NCBI GenBank assembly: GCA_963842235.1
Contig: CAWJFT010000001.1
Span: 1,240,001 to 1,304,000, forward strand
DNA length: 64,000 nucleotides
DNA from: JACDAN01 sp963842235
GTDB taxonomy: Bacteria > Actinomycetota > Thermoleophilia > Gaiellales > Gaiellaceae
Direction of reading: 5' to 3'
Part shown: in pieces, positions 9,787 to 16,721 of the stretch
How the letters are laid out: each line of letters starts with the position of its first letter
Numbering within the stretch: position 1 is the stretch's first letter
Made by a program: the position numbers and the translations under genes
The notes under the pieces: generated by a model
The model's input: the letters and a program-made list of their open reading frames with translations, nothing else
What the model was told of the DNA's origin: nothing
The model's database searches: none

Positions 9787-10726
9787 CCGCTAGCGCGCGC
9801 AACTCTCTGAGCACCGGGCCGAGCGACTGCCCGCCGCGCAGCGTCGGCTCGAACAGGTCGCCGTGCCGTTCGACACGCTGGAGCGCCTCGCGAATCCCGA
9901 AGTCCCGCGGCCGCAGCTTCTCGCCGAGCTCCTCCCAGCGGAGCGGCATCGACACCGGCGCGCCCGGCTTCGGTCGCACCGAGTACGCGGAGGCGATCGT
10001 CTTGCCGTGGCCGTTCTGCCGGTGATCGACGAGCACGCCCCGCCGCTTGCGCTTCAGCCACTCCGTCGTGACGAGGCCGGGGTGCTCCTGCTCGAGCCCA
10101 CGCGACACGCGCTCCGCGAATTCGTAGGTGTCCGAGAAGGAGGAGCGACGCGTGATGGGGACGAGAACGTGGATTCCGTCGGACCCGCTCGTCTTCACGT
10201 ACGAGCGGAGCTCGAGCCGCTCCACGGCCTCCCGGACGAGATGCGCGACGCGCACGGCCTGCGCGAACCCGTTTCGCGACTCCGGTGGGTCGAGGTCGAA
10301 GACGACGTAGTCGGGCCGCTCGGGCCGGTCGACCCGCGAGTACCACGCGTTCATGTCGATGCAGTTCATCTGCACCATCGAGACGAGCGCCGCCGGCTCG
10401 TTCACGAGCACGAAGTCGACGAGGCGCGGCCCGCCCTCCCGCGGCAAGGTGCGGAAGCGACGCGTCGGGATCCAAGAAGGGATGCCCTTCGGCGCCTGCT
10501 TCTGGAAGTACGCCTGCTCGCGGATCCCGTGGCCATAGCGCTTGAGCGTGAACGGCCTGTCGCGCAGGTGAGGCACGATCGCGGGCGCGATCTCGACGTA
10601 GTAGCGGGCGAGGTCGCCCTTCGTGACGCCGTCCCCGGGAAAGAGGACGCGGTCCTGGCTCGTCAGGCGGACGCTGCGGCGGCCGACCAGCAGCTCCTCG
10701 GACCGGGGCGCCTCCCGCCTAGCCAA
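9776..10726 (-). CDS. ligD: LigD-type DNA polymerase/primase domain protein (stand-alone)
   Basis: 316 residues containing only the polymerase (archaeo-eukaryotic primase fold) module of bacterial DNA ligase D. Visible motifs are LFPGDGVTKGDLARYY near the N-terminus, the metal-binding DLD in YVVFDLDPP, and KTSGSDGIHVLVPI. In non-homologous end joining this module adds or fills nucleotides, preferably ribonucleotides, at double-strand breaks; the ligase and Ku partners are not in this window. As in mycobacteria, a free-standing PolDom is plausible. The start overlaps the end of the acyl-CoA dehydrogenase gene by 8 bases, so both are co-transcribed although functionally unrelated. Confidence 0.9.
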   Translation of the reverse strand: MARREAPRSEELLVGRRSVRLTSQDRVLFPGDGVTKGDLARYYVEIAPAIVPHLRDRPFTLKRYGHGIREQAYFQKQAPKGIPSWIPTRRFRTLPREGGPRLVDFVLVNEPAALVSMVQMNCIDMNAWYSRVDRPERPDYVVFDLDPPESRNGFAQAVRVAHLVREAVERLELRSYVKTSGSDGIHVLVPITRRSSFSDTYEFAERVSRGLEQEHPGLVTTEWLKRKRRGVLVDHRQNGHGKTIASAYSVRPKPGAPVSMPLRWEELGEKLRPRDFGIREALQRVERHGDLFEPTLRGGQSLGPVLRELRALAASA

Positions 10727-11900
10727 CTCCTGCCAGCAGGAAGGCCCGGTTCTCCTTCAGCATCTCGCGCGCGATCACGAGCCGCTGGATCTGGTTCGTG
10801 CCCTCGTAGAGCTGCGTGATCTTGGCGTCCCGCATCATCCGCTCGACCGGGTACTCCTGCATGTAGCCGTAGCCGCCGAGGATCTGGACGGCGTCGGTCG
10901 TGACCTCCATGGCCACGTCCGAGCAGTAGAGCTTTGCCATCGCGCTGATCTTCCTCAGCTCCGATCCCTCGGCGCCCTCGTCGATCAGCTGGCCGCATTT
11001 GTAGAGGAGCAGCCGCGCCGCCTCGCACTTCGTCTCCATGTCGGCGAGCATCGCCGAGATCATCTGGTGCTGGCCGATCGGCTTGCCCATCGTCTCGCGC
11101 TCCTTCGCGTACTCGAGCGCGTAGTCGGTGGCGCCCTGGGCGAGGCCGAGCCCCTGGGCGCCGATCCCCGGGCGGGAGCGGTCGAGGATCCGCATGGCGA
11201 TCCTGAACCCCTCGCCCTCTTCGCCGAGGAGGTTCTCGGCGGGGATCTGCATGTCGTTGAAGAAGAGCTCGCCCGTCGTCGAGCCCTTGATCCCCATCTT
11301 CGGCTCGATCCGGCCGACCTCGAAGCCGGGTGAGCTCGCCTCGACGAGGAAGGCGGAGATCCCGTCATGGCCGGCAGTGGGATCGGTCTTGGCGAAGACG
11401 GTGTAGAGGTCGGCGACCCCGGCGTTGGTGATGAAGCGCTTGGAGCCGTTGATGACGTAGACGTCCCCTTCGCGGCGAGCCTCGGAGCGCATCGCGGCGG
11501 AGTCGGAGCCCGATCCGGGCTCGGTCAGTGCGTACGCAGTGAGCCACTCGCCGGTCCCGAGCCTCGGCAGATAGCGCTCTTTCTGCTCCTCGCTGCCCGC
11601 GAGCTTCACGCCGAGCGAGCCGAGCTCCTGCACGGCGAGGATCAACCCGCTCGTCGCGCAGACCTTCGAGACCTCCTCGATCGCGACGAGCGTCATGAGG
11701 GCGCTGGCGCCGAGCCCGCCGTACTCCTCGTCGTACATCACGCCGAAGATCCCGTGCTCGCGGAAGAGCTCGACGACGTCCCAGGGGAACTCGGAGCTCT
11801 TGTCGATCTCGGCCGCGCGCGGCGCGATCCGCTCGCGCGCGAGCACGCGGACGAGATCGCGGATCTCGCGCTGCTCGTCCGTCAACGGGTCGGTCGGCAC
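10719..11900 (-). CDS. Acyl-CoA dehydrogenase
   Basis: 393 residues, GTG start, full length for the family. Family signatures are YALTEPGSGSDSAAM (FAD/substrate loop), FITNAGVADLYTVFAKTD and the C-terminal QILGGYGYMQEYPVERMMRD. The catalytic base is the Glu of LYEGTNQIQRLVIAR, the position used by short- and medium-chain enzymes. It catalyses alpha,beta-dehydrogenation of an acyl-CoA with electron transfer to ETF. Chain length cannot be read from the sequence. It is the first gene of a two-gene unit with the LigD-type polymerase downstream. Confidence 0.92.
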   Translation of the reverse strand: MPTDPLTDEQREIRDLVRVLARERIAPRAAEIDKSSEFPWDVVELFREHGIFGVMYDEEYGGLGASALMTLVAIEEVSKVCATSGLILAVQELGSLGVKLAGSEEQKERYLPRLGTGEWLTAYALTEPGSGSDSAAMRSEARREGDVYVINGSKRFITNAGVADLYTVFAKTDPTAGHDGISAFLVEASSPGFEVGRIEPKMGIKGSTTGELFFNDMQIPAENLLGEEGEGFRIAMRILDRSRPGIGAQGLGLAQGATDYALEYAKERETMGKPIGQHQMISAMLADMETKCEAARLLLYKCGQLIDEGAEGSELRKISAMAKLYCSDVAMEVTTDAVQILGGYGYMQEYPVERMMRDAKITQLYEGTNQIQRLVIAREMLKENRAFLLAGVG

Positions 11901-12019
11901 GGCGGTGAGTCTAGTTCGCTCGACCGCTTCTCCAGGAATTCACACTTGCTTTTTGACAACGCCGGGGAGCACACTGTTCGGCGGACAGGTAAGCCCTCAC
12001 GGGGGGATAGGAGGTTTCG

Positions 12020-12930
12020 ATGGGCAGCACACCGCGGAACCGGTTTGCACCACTGTGGGCTCTCGGCGCGCTCCTGCTGCTCTTGCTGGTCGCAGCGAGT
12101 GGCGGCGGTCAGCGCCGGTCAGGCCACGGCTTCGCCGGCCGTGAAGAGCTCCAAGAGCACGTCGATGGATCCCTGCATGCAGCTCGAGGACTTCGATCGA
12201 CGCGATTTCCCACGCCGGCCCAAGATCAACAACAGGTATCTCCCGCTGCGGCCAGGGACGCAGTTGACCCTCGAAGGCGACGTCGACGGCGTACCCCATC
12301 GGGTCGTGTTCACCGTCACCGACCTGATGAAGAAGGTCGGCGGCGTCAACTGCCCTCGTCATCTGGGACATCGACGAAAGCGACGGCGAGCTCGTGGAGT
12401 CCGAGCTCTCGTTCTTCGCACAGGACGAGGACGACAACGTCTGGAACGTCGGCGAGTACCCCGAGGAGTTCGAGAACGGCGAGTTCGTCGGCGCTCCGAG
12501 CACCTGGATCACGGGCGAGGACGATGCCCAGGCAGGCATCCATATGGCCGGGCGTACGCGCGTGAGCTCCCGCCTCTACGTGCAGGGGTTCGCACCGGAG
12601 ATCGACTTCCTCGACTGCGCGCGCGTGGTTGAGAAGTATCAGAGCGTCTGCGTTCCTGCCGGGTGCTCCGACCAGGCGCTGATCACGAACGAGCAGAACA
12701 TCCTCGATCCGGAGGGCGGAATCCAGAGCAAGTTCCACGTTCCCGGGGTCGGCATCGTCAAGATCGGCGTCGTCGAGCCGGCCACCGGCGAGTCCTTGCA
12801 GCTAGTCGACTTCACGCGCCTCGACCGCGACGAGCTGCGGGAGGTACGGAACGAGGCGCTGAGGCTCGATCGACGTGGCTTCCGGTTCAGCGAGGTGTAT
12901 CGCGCAACCGAGCCGGCGGAGCGATTCTAG
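12020..12930 (+). pseudogene. Secreted beta-rich protein of unknown function, two frame breaks (paralogue of the next gene)
   Basis: ATG 12020 follows an excellent ribosome site (AGGAGG). The first frame gives a signal sequence (PLWALGALLLLLLVAAS). A +1 shift near 12103 leads into a frame with STSMDPCMQLEDFD and INNRYLPLRPGTQLTLEG. A second +1 shift near 12348 leads to ALVIWDIDESDGELVESELS and then an uninterrupted 180 residues to the stop. The pattern 'N-R-[YF]-[LV]-P-L ... WNVGE/WYVGE ... E-x-G-x ... AGI/PGLFM' is shared with the following gene, so they look like tandem duplicates. The product is exported, with no recognisable catalytic motif. Removing two bases gives one continuous reading frame, so this may be an intact gene with sequence errors. 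Confidence 0.65.
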
Positions 12931-13702
12931 GAGTCCGACGACGACCAGAAGCCGAGTACGAGCCTGGTCCCCGGTAGGGCTCGCGTTCTTCGCCGTCGCA
13001 GTTGCGGCCTGCGGCGGCGAAGACTCGAGCTCCTCCGACAAGCAGGCACAGAGCACCACGACGACGACGACGGCGGCCCAAGCAGAGGTCAGCCCCGCGG
13101 ACTGCTCGGCCGACGTCGACAACCGGTTCGTGCCCCTCACGTCGGTCAAGCTCAGCATCTTCAGAGGGAGCGAGCGCGCCGATGAAGGCGACGAGATGGT
13201 CGCGACGCGGGTCGAGCAGCGCGTCCAGGAGAAGACCGCGACGATCGCCGGCTTCCCGGTGAAGGTCGTCCAGGTGAAGGACTTCGAGGGCGGCGAGCTC
13301 GTCGAACAGACGCTCGATTACTACACCCAGTGCGGCGACGGAAGCGTCTGGTACGTCGGCGAGAAGGTCAACGACATCGAAGAGGGGAAGGTCGTCAGCC
13401 ACGGGGGCCAGTGGCTGGCAGGTGTTGGAGGTGCGAAGCCCGGTCTCTTCATGCCGGCCGAGCCGAAGGTGGACGAGACCTTCCAGCAGGAGCGGGCCCC
13501 CGGAGTCGCCGAGGACCGCTCGACCGTGGTGGCAGACGACGTCGAAACGACGACGCCTGCGGGCAAGTTCACCGGCTGTATCAGGACGAAGGACTTCGCA
13601 CCGATCGACAACACCACCGAGTTCAAGATCTATTGCCCTGACGTCGGCCTCGTTCGTGAGGAGCTGACAGCCGGAGGCAGCGAGCTCATCCGCTACGAGT
13701 AA
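12875..13702 (+). CDS. Lipoprotein of unknown function, paralogue of the preceding protein
   Basis: 275 residues from GTG 12875, the only usual start codon available in frame; this overlaps the previous gene by 56 bases. A hydrophobic stretch LAFFAVAVAACGG ends in a good lipobox Cys at about residue 47, followed by a Ser/Thr-rich linker, so the protein is probably anchored outside the membrane. The globular part contains DNRFVPLTSVKLSIF, VEQTLDYYTQCGDGSVWYVG, GGAKPGLFMPAEPKVD and a C-terminal strand pair with FKIYCPDVGLVREE. The N-terminal 30 residues before the hydrophobic core are odd for a lipoprotein, so a start closer to it (with an undetected frame break) is possible. The last codons overlap the convergent histidine kinase gene. 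Confidence 0.7.
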   Translation: MASGSARCIAQPSRRSDSRSPTTTRSRVRAWSPVGLAFFAVAVAACGGEDSSSSDKQAQSTTTTTTAAQAEVSPADCSADVDNRFVPLTSVKLSIFRGSERADEGDEMVATRVEQRVQEKTATIAGFPVKVVQVKDFEGGELVEQTLDYYTQCGDGSVWYVGEKVNDIEEGKVVSHGGQWLAGVGGAKPGLFMPAEPKVDETFQQERAPGVAEDRSTVVADDVETTTPAGKFTGCIRTKDFAPIDNTTEFKIYCPDVGLVREELTAGGSELIRYE

Positions 13703-15075
13703 GCGCCCCCGTTCGGCACCGCGATCCAGGCGTCCACTCCCCCGCTCTCCCGATTGACGGCATGGGCCGAGCCTCCATGGGCTCGGGCGATGACATCGAC
13801 GATCGAGAGCCCCAGCCCCGCGCCGCCGCCCGAGCGCGCTTCGTCCGCGCGCGCGAACCGGTCGAATGCTCTGGGCAGGAACCCCGAGGGGAAGCCCGTT
13901 CCCTCGTCGGTGACGTGCAGCTCGATCTCCGCGGTGTCCTGGACGGCGTGGAGCATCACATCGCCGGCGCCGTGCCGGAGCGCATTGTCGACGAGGTTCC
14001 CAAGGGCCTGCTCGAGCCGGAGGCGGTCGCCCTTGACGGTGTCGCCCGACGGTTCGACGGTGATCTCCCGACCGGCGTTGCGGGCACGGCCTTCGAAGCG
14101 CAGCGCCGTCCGCTCGAGCAGCTCGTGCGCCGGCACCTCCTCGATGCTCACCGGCAGGCGGCCGTCCTCGGCACGGGCCAGGAGCAGCAGGTCGTCGGCG
14201 AGCCGCGACAGGCGCTCAGTCTCCTCGCCCGCCGAGCGGAGCGCCTCCGCGAGCTCCTCCCGGCTCCGCTCCCGTCGCCCCGCGAGCTCGAGCTCCGTGC
14301 GGAGCAGGGCGAGCGGGGTGCGGAGCTCGTGGCTTGCGTCGGCGACGAAGCGGCGCTCACGCCGGATCGTCGCCTCGATCCGGCCGAGCATGTCGTTCAG
14401 CGTCTCGCCGAGCCGCTGGATCTCGTCATGGGCTACGGGCACGGGGAGGCGTTCCGACGGATCCCCGCCTGAGATGTGCGAGGCGCGACGGCGCATCGAC
14501 TCGACAGGCCGCAAGGCAGCCGCGGCGAGGCCGTAGCCGGCGAGGGAGGCGAGCAGCAGGGCGAGCGGCAGGCCGATGAGGAGCTGCGTCTGCAGCTCTT
14601 CGAGCGCCTCGCCGCGCGCTTCCAACGATGTTCCGACGGCAACGAGCACGCGGCTCTTCTGCGCATCGACCGGGAGAGCGAGAACCCGTACCGGGTCGTC
14701 CCCGTCACCAACCGGCCCGCGGTCGAACAGGATCGGCCCCTCGCGCGCGCTCTCGACCTGAGCAGCGCTGAGCAGGCGCTCAGCACCGACCGCCGGCGAG
14801 CTGTCGATCACCCGCCCGTTCAGGCTGAGAATCTGCGCGAAGCTCTCGTCTGCCTCGAGGAGCGCCGTCGTCGATCCTCGGCTCAGTCCGGTGTTCGAAT
14901 GCTGGACGAGCCTCGCAACGTCGTCACCCCGCGACCGCAGGCCTCTGTTCACCGTGTCGTCGAGCTCCGACTGGAACCGGAAGTAGAGGAAGAGGCCCGT
15001 GGCGGCGAGGACGACCGCCATCACCAGTGCGAACGCGGCCGTCAGCCGAAGTCGGATCGGAAGGCGGGCGAGCAC
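13693..15075 (-). CDS. Sensor histidine kinase (HAMP, HisKA, HATPase_c)
   Basis: 460 residues from GTG 15075, which begins one base after the response-regulator stop (TAG C GTG). Two membrane segments bracket an extracytoplasmic sensor: residues about 10-35 (LTAAFALVMAVVLAATGLFL) and about 165-190 (LLIGLPLALLLASLAGYGL). A HAMP linker follows (LRPVESMRRRASHI). The phosphoacceptor His is in FVADASHELRTPL at about residue 245. ATP-binding boxes follow: N box LVDNALRHG, G1 DEGTGFP and G2 GGAGLGLSIV. It is the partner of the OmpR-type regulator in the same operon. The stimulus is unknown; the neighbouring PepSY protein and efflux pumps suggest an envelope or metal stress. Confidence 0.93.
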   Translation of the reverse strand: MLARLPIRLRLTAAFALVMAVVLAATGLFLYFRFQSELDDTVNRGLRSRGDDVARLVQHSNTGLSRGSTTALLEADESFAQILSLNGRVIDSSPAVGAERLLSAAQVESAREGPILFDRGPVGDGDDPVRVLALPVDAQKSRVLVAVGTSLEARGEALEELQTQLLIGLPLALLLASLAGYGLAAAALRPVESMRRRASHISGGDPSERLPVPVAHDEIQRLGETLNDMLGRIEATIRRERRFVADASHELRTPLALLRTELELAGRRERSREELAEALRSAGEETERLSRLADDLLLLARAEDGRLPVSIEEVPAHELLERTALRFEGRARNAGREITVEPSGDTVKGDRLRLEQALGNLVDNALRHGAGDVMLHAVQDTAEIELHVTDEGTGFPSGFLPRAFDRFARADEARSGGGAGLGLSIVDVIARAHGGSAHAVNRESGGVDAWIAVPNGGAYS

Positions 15076-15076
15076 G

Positions 15077-15787
15077 CTACCCCGCCGCTCGTTGCACTTC
15101 CTTGCCCACGACGCCACCGTCTCGCCGCAACCGGTAGCCGGCGCCGCGCACGGTCTCGATCGAGCGAACGCCGAACGGCCGGTCGATCTTCTCGCGCAGG
15201 TACCGGATGTAGACGTCGATGATGTTCGACCGGTTCTCGTAGCTGTAGTCCCAGGCGTGCTCGAGCAACTCGAAGCGCGAGACGACGTGGCCGGGACGGC
15301 GCATCAGCGTCTCGAGGAGAGCGAACTCCTTGGCGGACAGCTCGATCTCGACGTCCTCTCGCCACACCTGACGGGAACGCGGGTCGACCCGCAGGCTTCC
15401 GACCTCGAGGAGCGGCGGCTGCTCGACCTGGCCGCGGCGCGTGAGCGCACGGAGGCGGGCGAGCAGCTCGGCAAACGAGAACGGCTTCGTGAGGTAGTCG
15501 TCCGCGCCGGTGTCGAGACCTTCGATTCGGTCCTCGACCGTGTCGCGGGCGGTCAGCATGAGCGCCGGTGACCAGACGCCGGCCCCGCGCAGCTTGCGGC
15601 ACACCTCGAATCCATCGATGCCGGGCAGCATCACGTCGAGGATGATCACGTCGTACTCGGTGGCGCCGGCCATCCAGACCGCTTCCTCGCCGCTCGGCGC
15701 GACATCCGCGGCATAGCCCTCCTCGAGGAGGCCGCGGCGGATGAGGCCGGCCATCTTGACCTCGTCTTCGACGATCAGCGCCCGCAC
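15077..15787 (-). CDS. OmpR/PhoB-family response regulator
   Basis: 236 residues. The receiver domain has the acidic pair in LIVEDEV, the phosphorylatable Asp51 in ILDVMLPG, the switch Thr in LTARD and the Lys in DDYLTKPF. The C-terminal winged helix (residues about 130-228) contains LSAKEFALLETLM and the recognition-helix region NIIDVYIRYLREK, then the wing VRGAGYRL. It is the first gene of the operon, directly followed by the histidine kinase. A GATGAGA direct repeat with 11-base spacing lies 23 bases upstream of its start and recurs upstream of the PepSY gene, so it probably regulates itself. Confidence 0.95.
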   Translation of the reverse strand: MRALIVEDEVKMAGLIRRGLLEEGYAADVAPSGEEAVWMAGATEYDVIILDVMLPGIDGFEVCRKLRGAGVWSPALMLTARDTVEDRIEGLDTGADDYLTKPFSFAELLARLRALTRRGQVEQPPLLEVGSLRVDPRSRQVWREDVEIELSAKEFALLETLMRRPGHVVSRFELLEHAWDYSYENRSNIIDVYIRYLREKIDRPFGVRSIETVRGAGYRLRRDGGVVGKEVQRAAG

Positions 15788-15809
15788 CTCTCTAACTGTG
15801 CCACCAGTT

Positions 15810-15828
15810 GATGAGAGTCGGATGAGAA
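15810..15828 (-). promoter_or_regulatory. Direct-repeat operator upstream of the response regulator
   Basis: Two GATGAGA copies begin exactly 11 bases apart (15810 and 15821) on the plus strand, 23 bases before the response-regulator start. OmpR/PhoB-family regulators bind direct heptamer repeats with about 11-base periodicity, so this is a plausible autoregulatory site. The same pattern with GATGAAA is at 16338-16355 before the PepSY gene. Confidence 0.55.
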
Positions 15829-15950
15829 TGATCGAGCCAGACGGCCGGCCGGGCGCTTGGGGAGTACCCGCCCGGCCGGCCGTCGGCTAGCGGGCGCGCT
15901 GCGTTGGCCCGCCGATCGAGACCTCGTGAGCGCGAGGCCTCAGTCCGCTG

Positions 15951-16292
15951 TTAATCGGAGTCACCGTTCTCACGGTCGGCGGCCTCGGCGCCACCCGACT
16001 CGGAGTCGGTGTCGATCGCCACGACCTTGTAGTTGCCGTCGACATCGACGTCGACGGTCGATCCGTCGGCCCGGCGTACCTCGACCTCGTAGGCCGCATC
16101 GTCGTCGCGCTCGACGGCGGTCACGGTGCCGCCGCGTGTGGCCTTCACCGCCGCCGCGGCCGCTCTGTCCGCCTGGGGGCCCGAGAGGCTGGCGTCTTCG
16201 TCATCTGCTCCGGCGAAGGCGAGTGCTCCCCCGGTCCCGCCGATCGCGAGGACGGCGGCGACGACCCCCACCAAGATCAGCTTCCGCTTCAT
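15951..16292 (-). CDS. PepSY-domain membrane-anchored/secreted protein
   Basis: 113 residues from ATG 16292, chosen over the GTG two codons earlier because GGGGG then has proper spacing. An N-terminal hydrophobic segment (KLILVGVVAAVLAIGGTGGALAFA) is a signal peptide or anchor. The rest is a single PepSY-like unit: a helix with DRAAAAAVKATRGG, then strands VTAVERDDDAAYEVEVRRADGS and VDVDVDGNYKVVAID. The tail is acidic. PepSY proteins often modulate extracellular proteases or act beside two-component systems. Here the protein sits just upstream of the kinase/regulator operon and has the same operator pattern, so it is probably a target or a feedback component. A 163-base gap to the response regulator gene contains only the operator and its promoter region. 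Confidence 0.85.
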   Translation of the reverse strand: MKRKLILVGVVAAVLAIGGTGGALAFAGADDEDASLSGPQADRAAAAAVKATRGGTVTAVERDDDAAYEVEVRRADGSTVDVDVDGNYKVVAIDTDSESGGAEAADRENGDSD

Positions 16293-16337
16293 TGACACCC
16301 CCTCAGTCGCAGCGACACGGTGACCGTAGAGCTCGAC

Positions 16338-16355
16338 GATGAAATGAGGATGAAA
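16338..16355 (-). promoter_or_regulatory. Direct-repeat operator upstream of the PepSY gene
   Basis: GATGAAA occurs at 16338 and again at 16349, 11 bases apart, in the same orientation and spacing as the GATGAGA pair before the response regulator. It lies 46 bases upstream of the PepSY start. The likely ligand is the neighbouring OmpR-type regulator (inference). It is also inside the shared upstream region of the RND operon. Confidence 0.5.
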
Positions 16356-16375
16356 AGGCGGCGCGAAACCGGAAA

Positions 16376-16408
16376 CCTTGTTACTTCGTAGTTGGAGTTG
16401 TAACTTTT
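16376..16408. promoter_or_regulatory. AT-rich operator-like sequence with TTGTTAC/GTTGTAAC elements
   Basis: In an otherwise very GC-rich region there is an AT-rich patch with TTGTTACTT and, 14 bases later, TTGTAACTT, preceded by GGAG. An 11-mer TTGGAGTTGTA (16392-16402) is repeated exactly at 41146-41156 upstream of the cupredoxin gene, and CCTTGTT stands before it in both places. Two perfect palindromes with the same core occur at 53125-53145 and 53229-53247. It could be a regulator binding site; the regulator is unknown. Confidence 0.4.
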
Positions 16409-16575
16409 AGTTCCGCGTTGGCTCTGCGGCACAACTTGGGGAGTGTTCGTTGAGCAGCCAGTCGTTTGACAGGGGGGCTGGCGGGTCTGACGCCGCAGCA
16501 TGCGCGAAGACCCGCGGTGGCGGCGCCTTCGAGCCTCGAGCTCGTTTCTTCCTGCACTCACGAGCTCCGCCTTAG

Positions 16576-16717
16576 TAGGCAGGTTCAGACGAAATGGGGG
16601 CCGGGCAGCACCCCGGCCCCACCTGCCTAAACACCCCCGGAGGCTAACCAGAGATGAACGGCAGAACCCGTAAGGGTAACTCGCTTGAGGCGAGAACGTC
16701 GTCCCGAGAAGGCGACG
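16576..16717 (+). ncRNA. Structured 5' leader of the RND operon (four hairpins), unknown class
   Basis: Four potential RNA stems precede the first RND gene. Stem 1 is composite: 9 bp outer (16576-16584 with 16621-16629) and 9 bp inner (16597-16605 with 16612-16620), with a 12-base one-sided bulge. Stem 2 is ACCC-GUAA-GGGU (16666-16677), a GNRA-type tetraloop. Stem 3 is CUCGC/GCGAG (16680-16694). Stem 4 is CGUCG...CGACG (16697-16717), and its right arm contains the AAGG that would serve as the ribosome site for ATG 16722. Stem 4 could therefore gate translation. I could not match it to any riboswitch consensus I know (no cobalamin, Mn, NiCo, fluoride, guanidine or cyclic-dinucleotide signature). 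The remaining part of the 430-base gap holds the two operator-like sites and no gene. Confidence 0.45.
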
Positions 16718-16721
16718 AGCG

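Noticed and set aside
11953..11981. TTGACA as a -35 element before the 12020 gene
   Set aside because: No acceptable -10 element at 16-18 bases; one hexamer alone is weak evidence.
16466..16494. TTGACA as a promoter for the RND operon
   Set aside because: No TAnnnT at proper spacing; the sequence downstream is GC-rich. It stays only a possibility.
16576..16629. Strong hairpin as an intrinsic terminator
   Set aside because: No U-run follows and no gene reads into it from upstream on the plus strand; a leader structure fits better.
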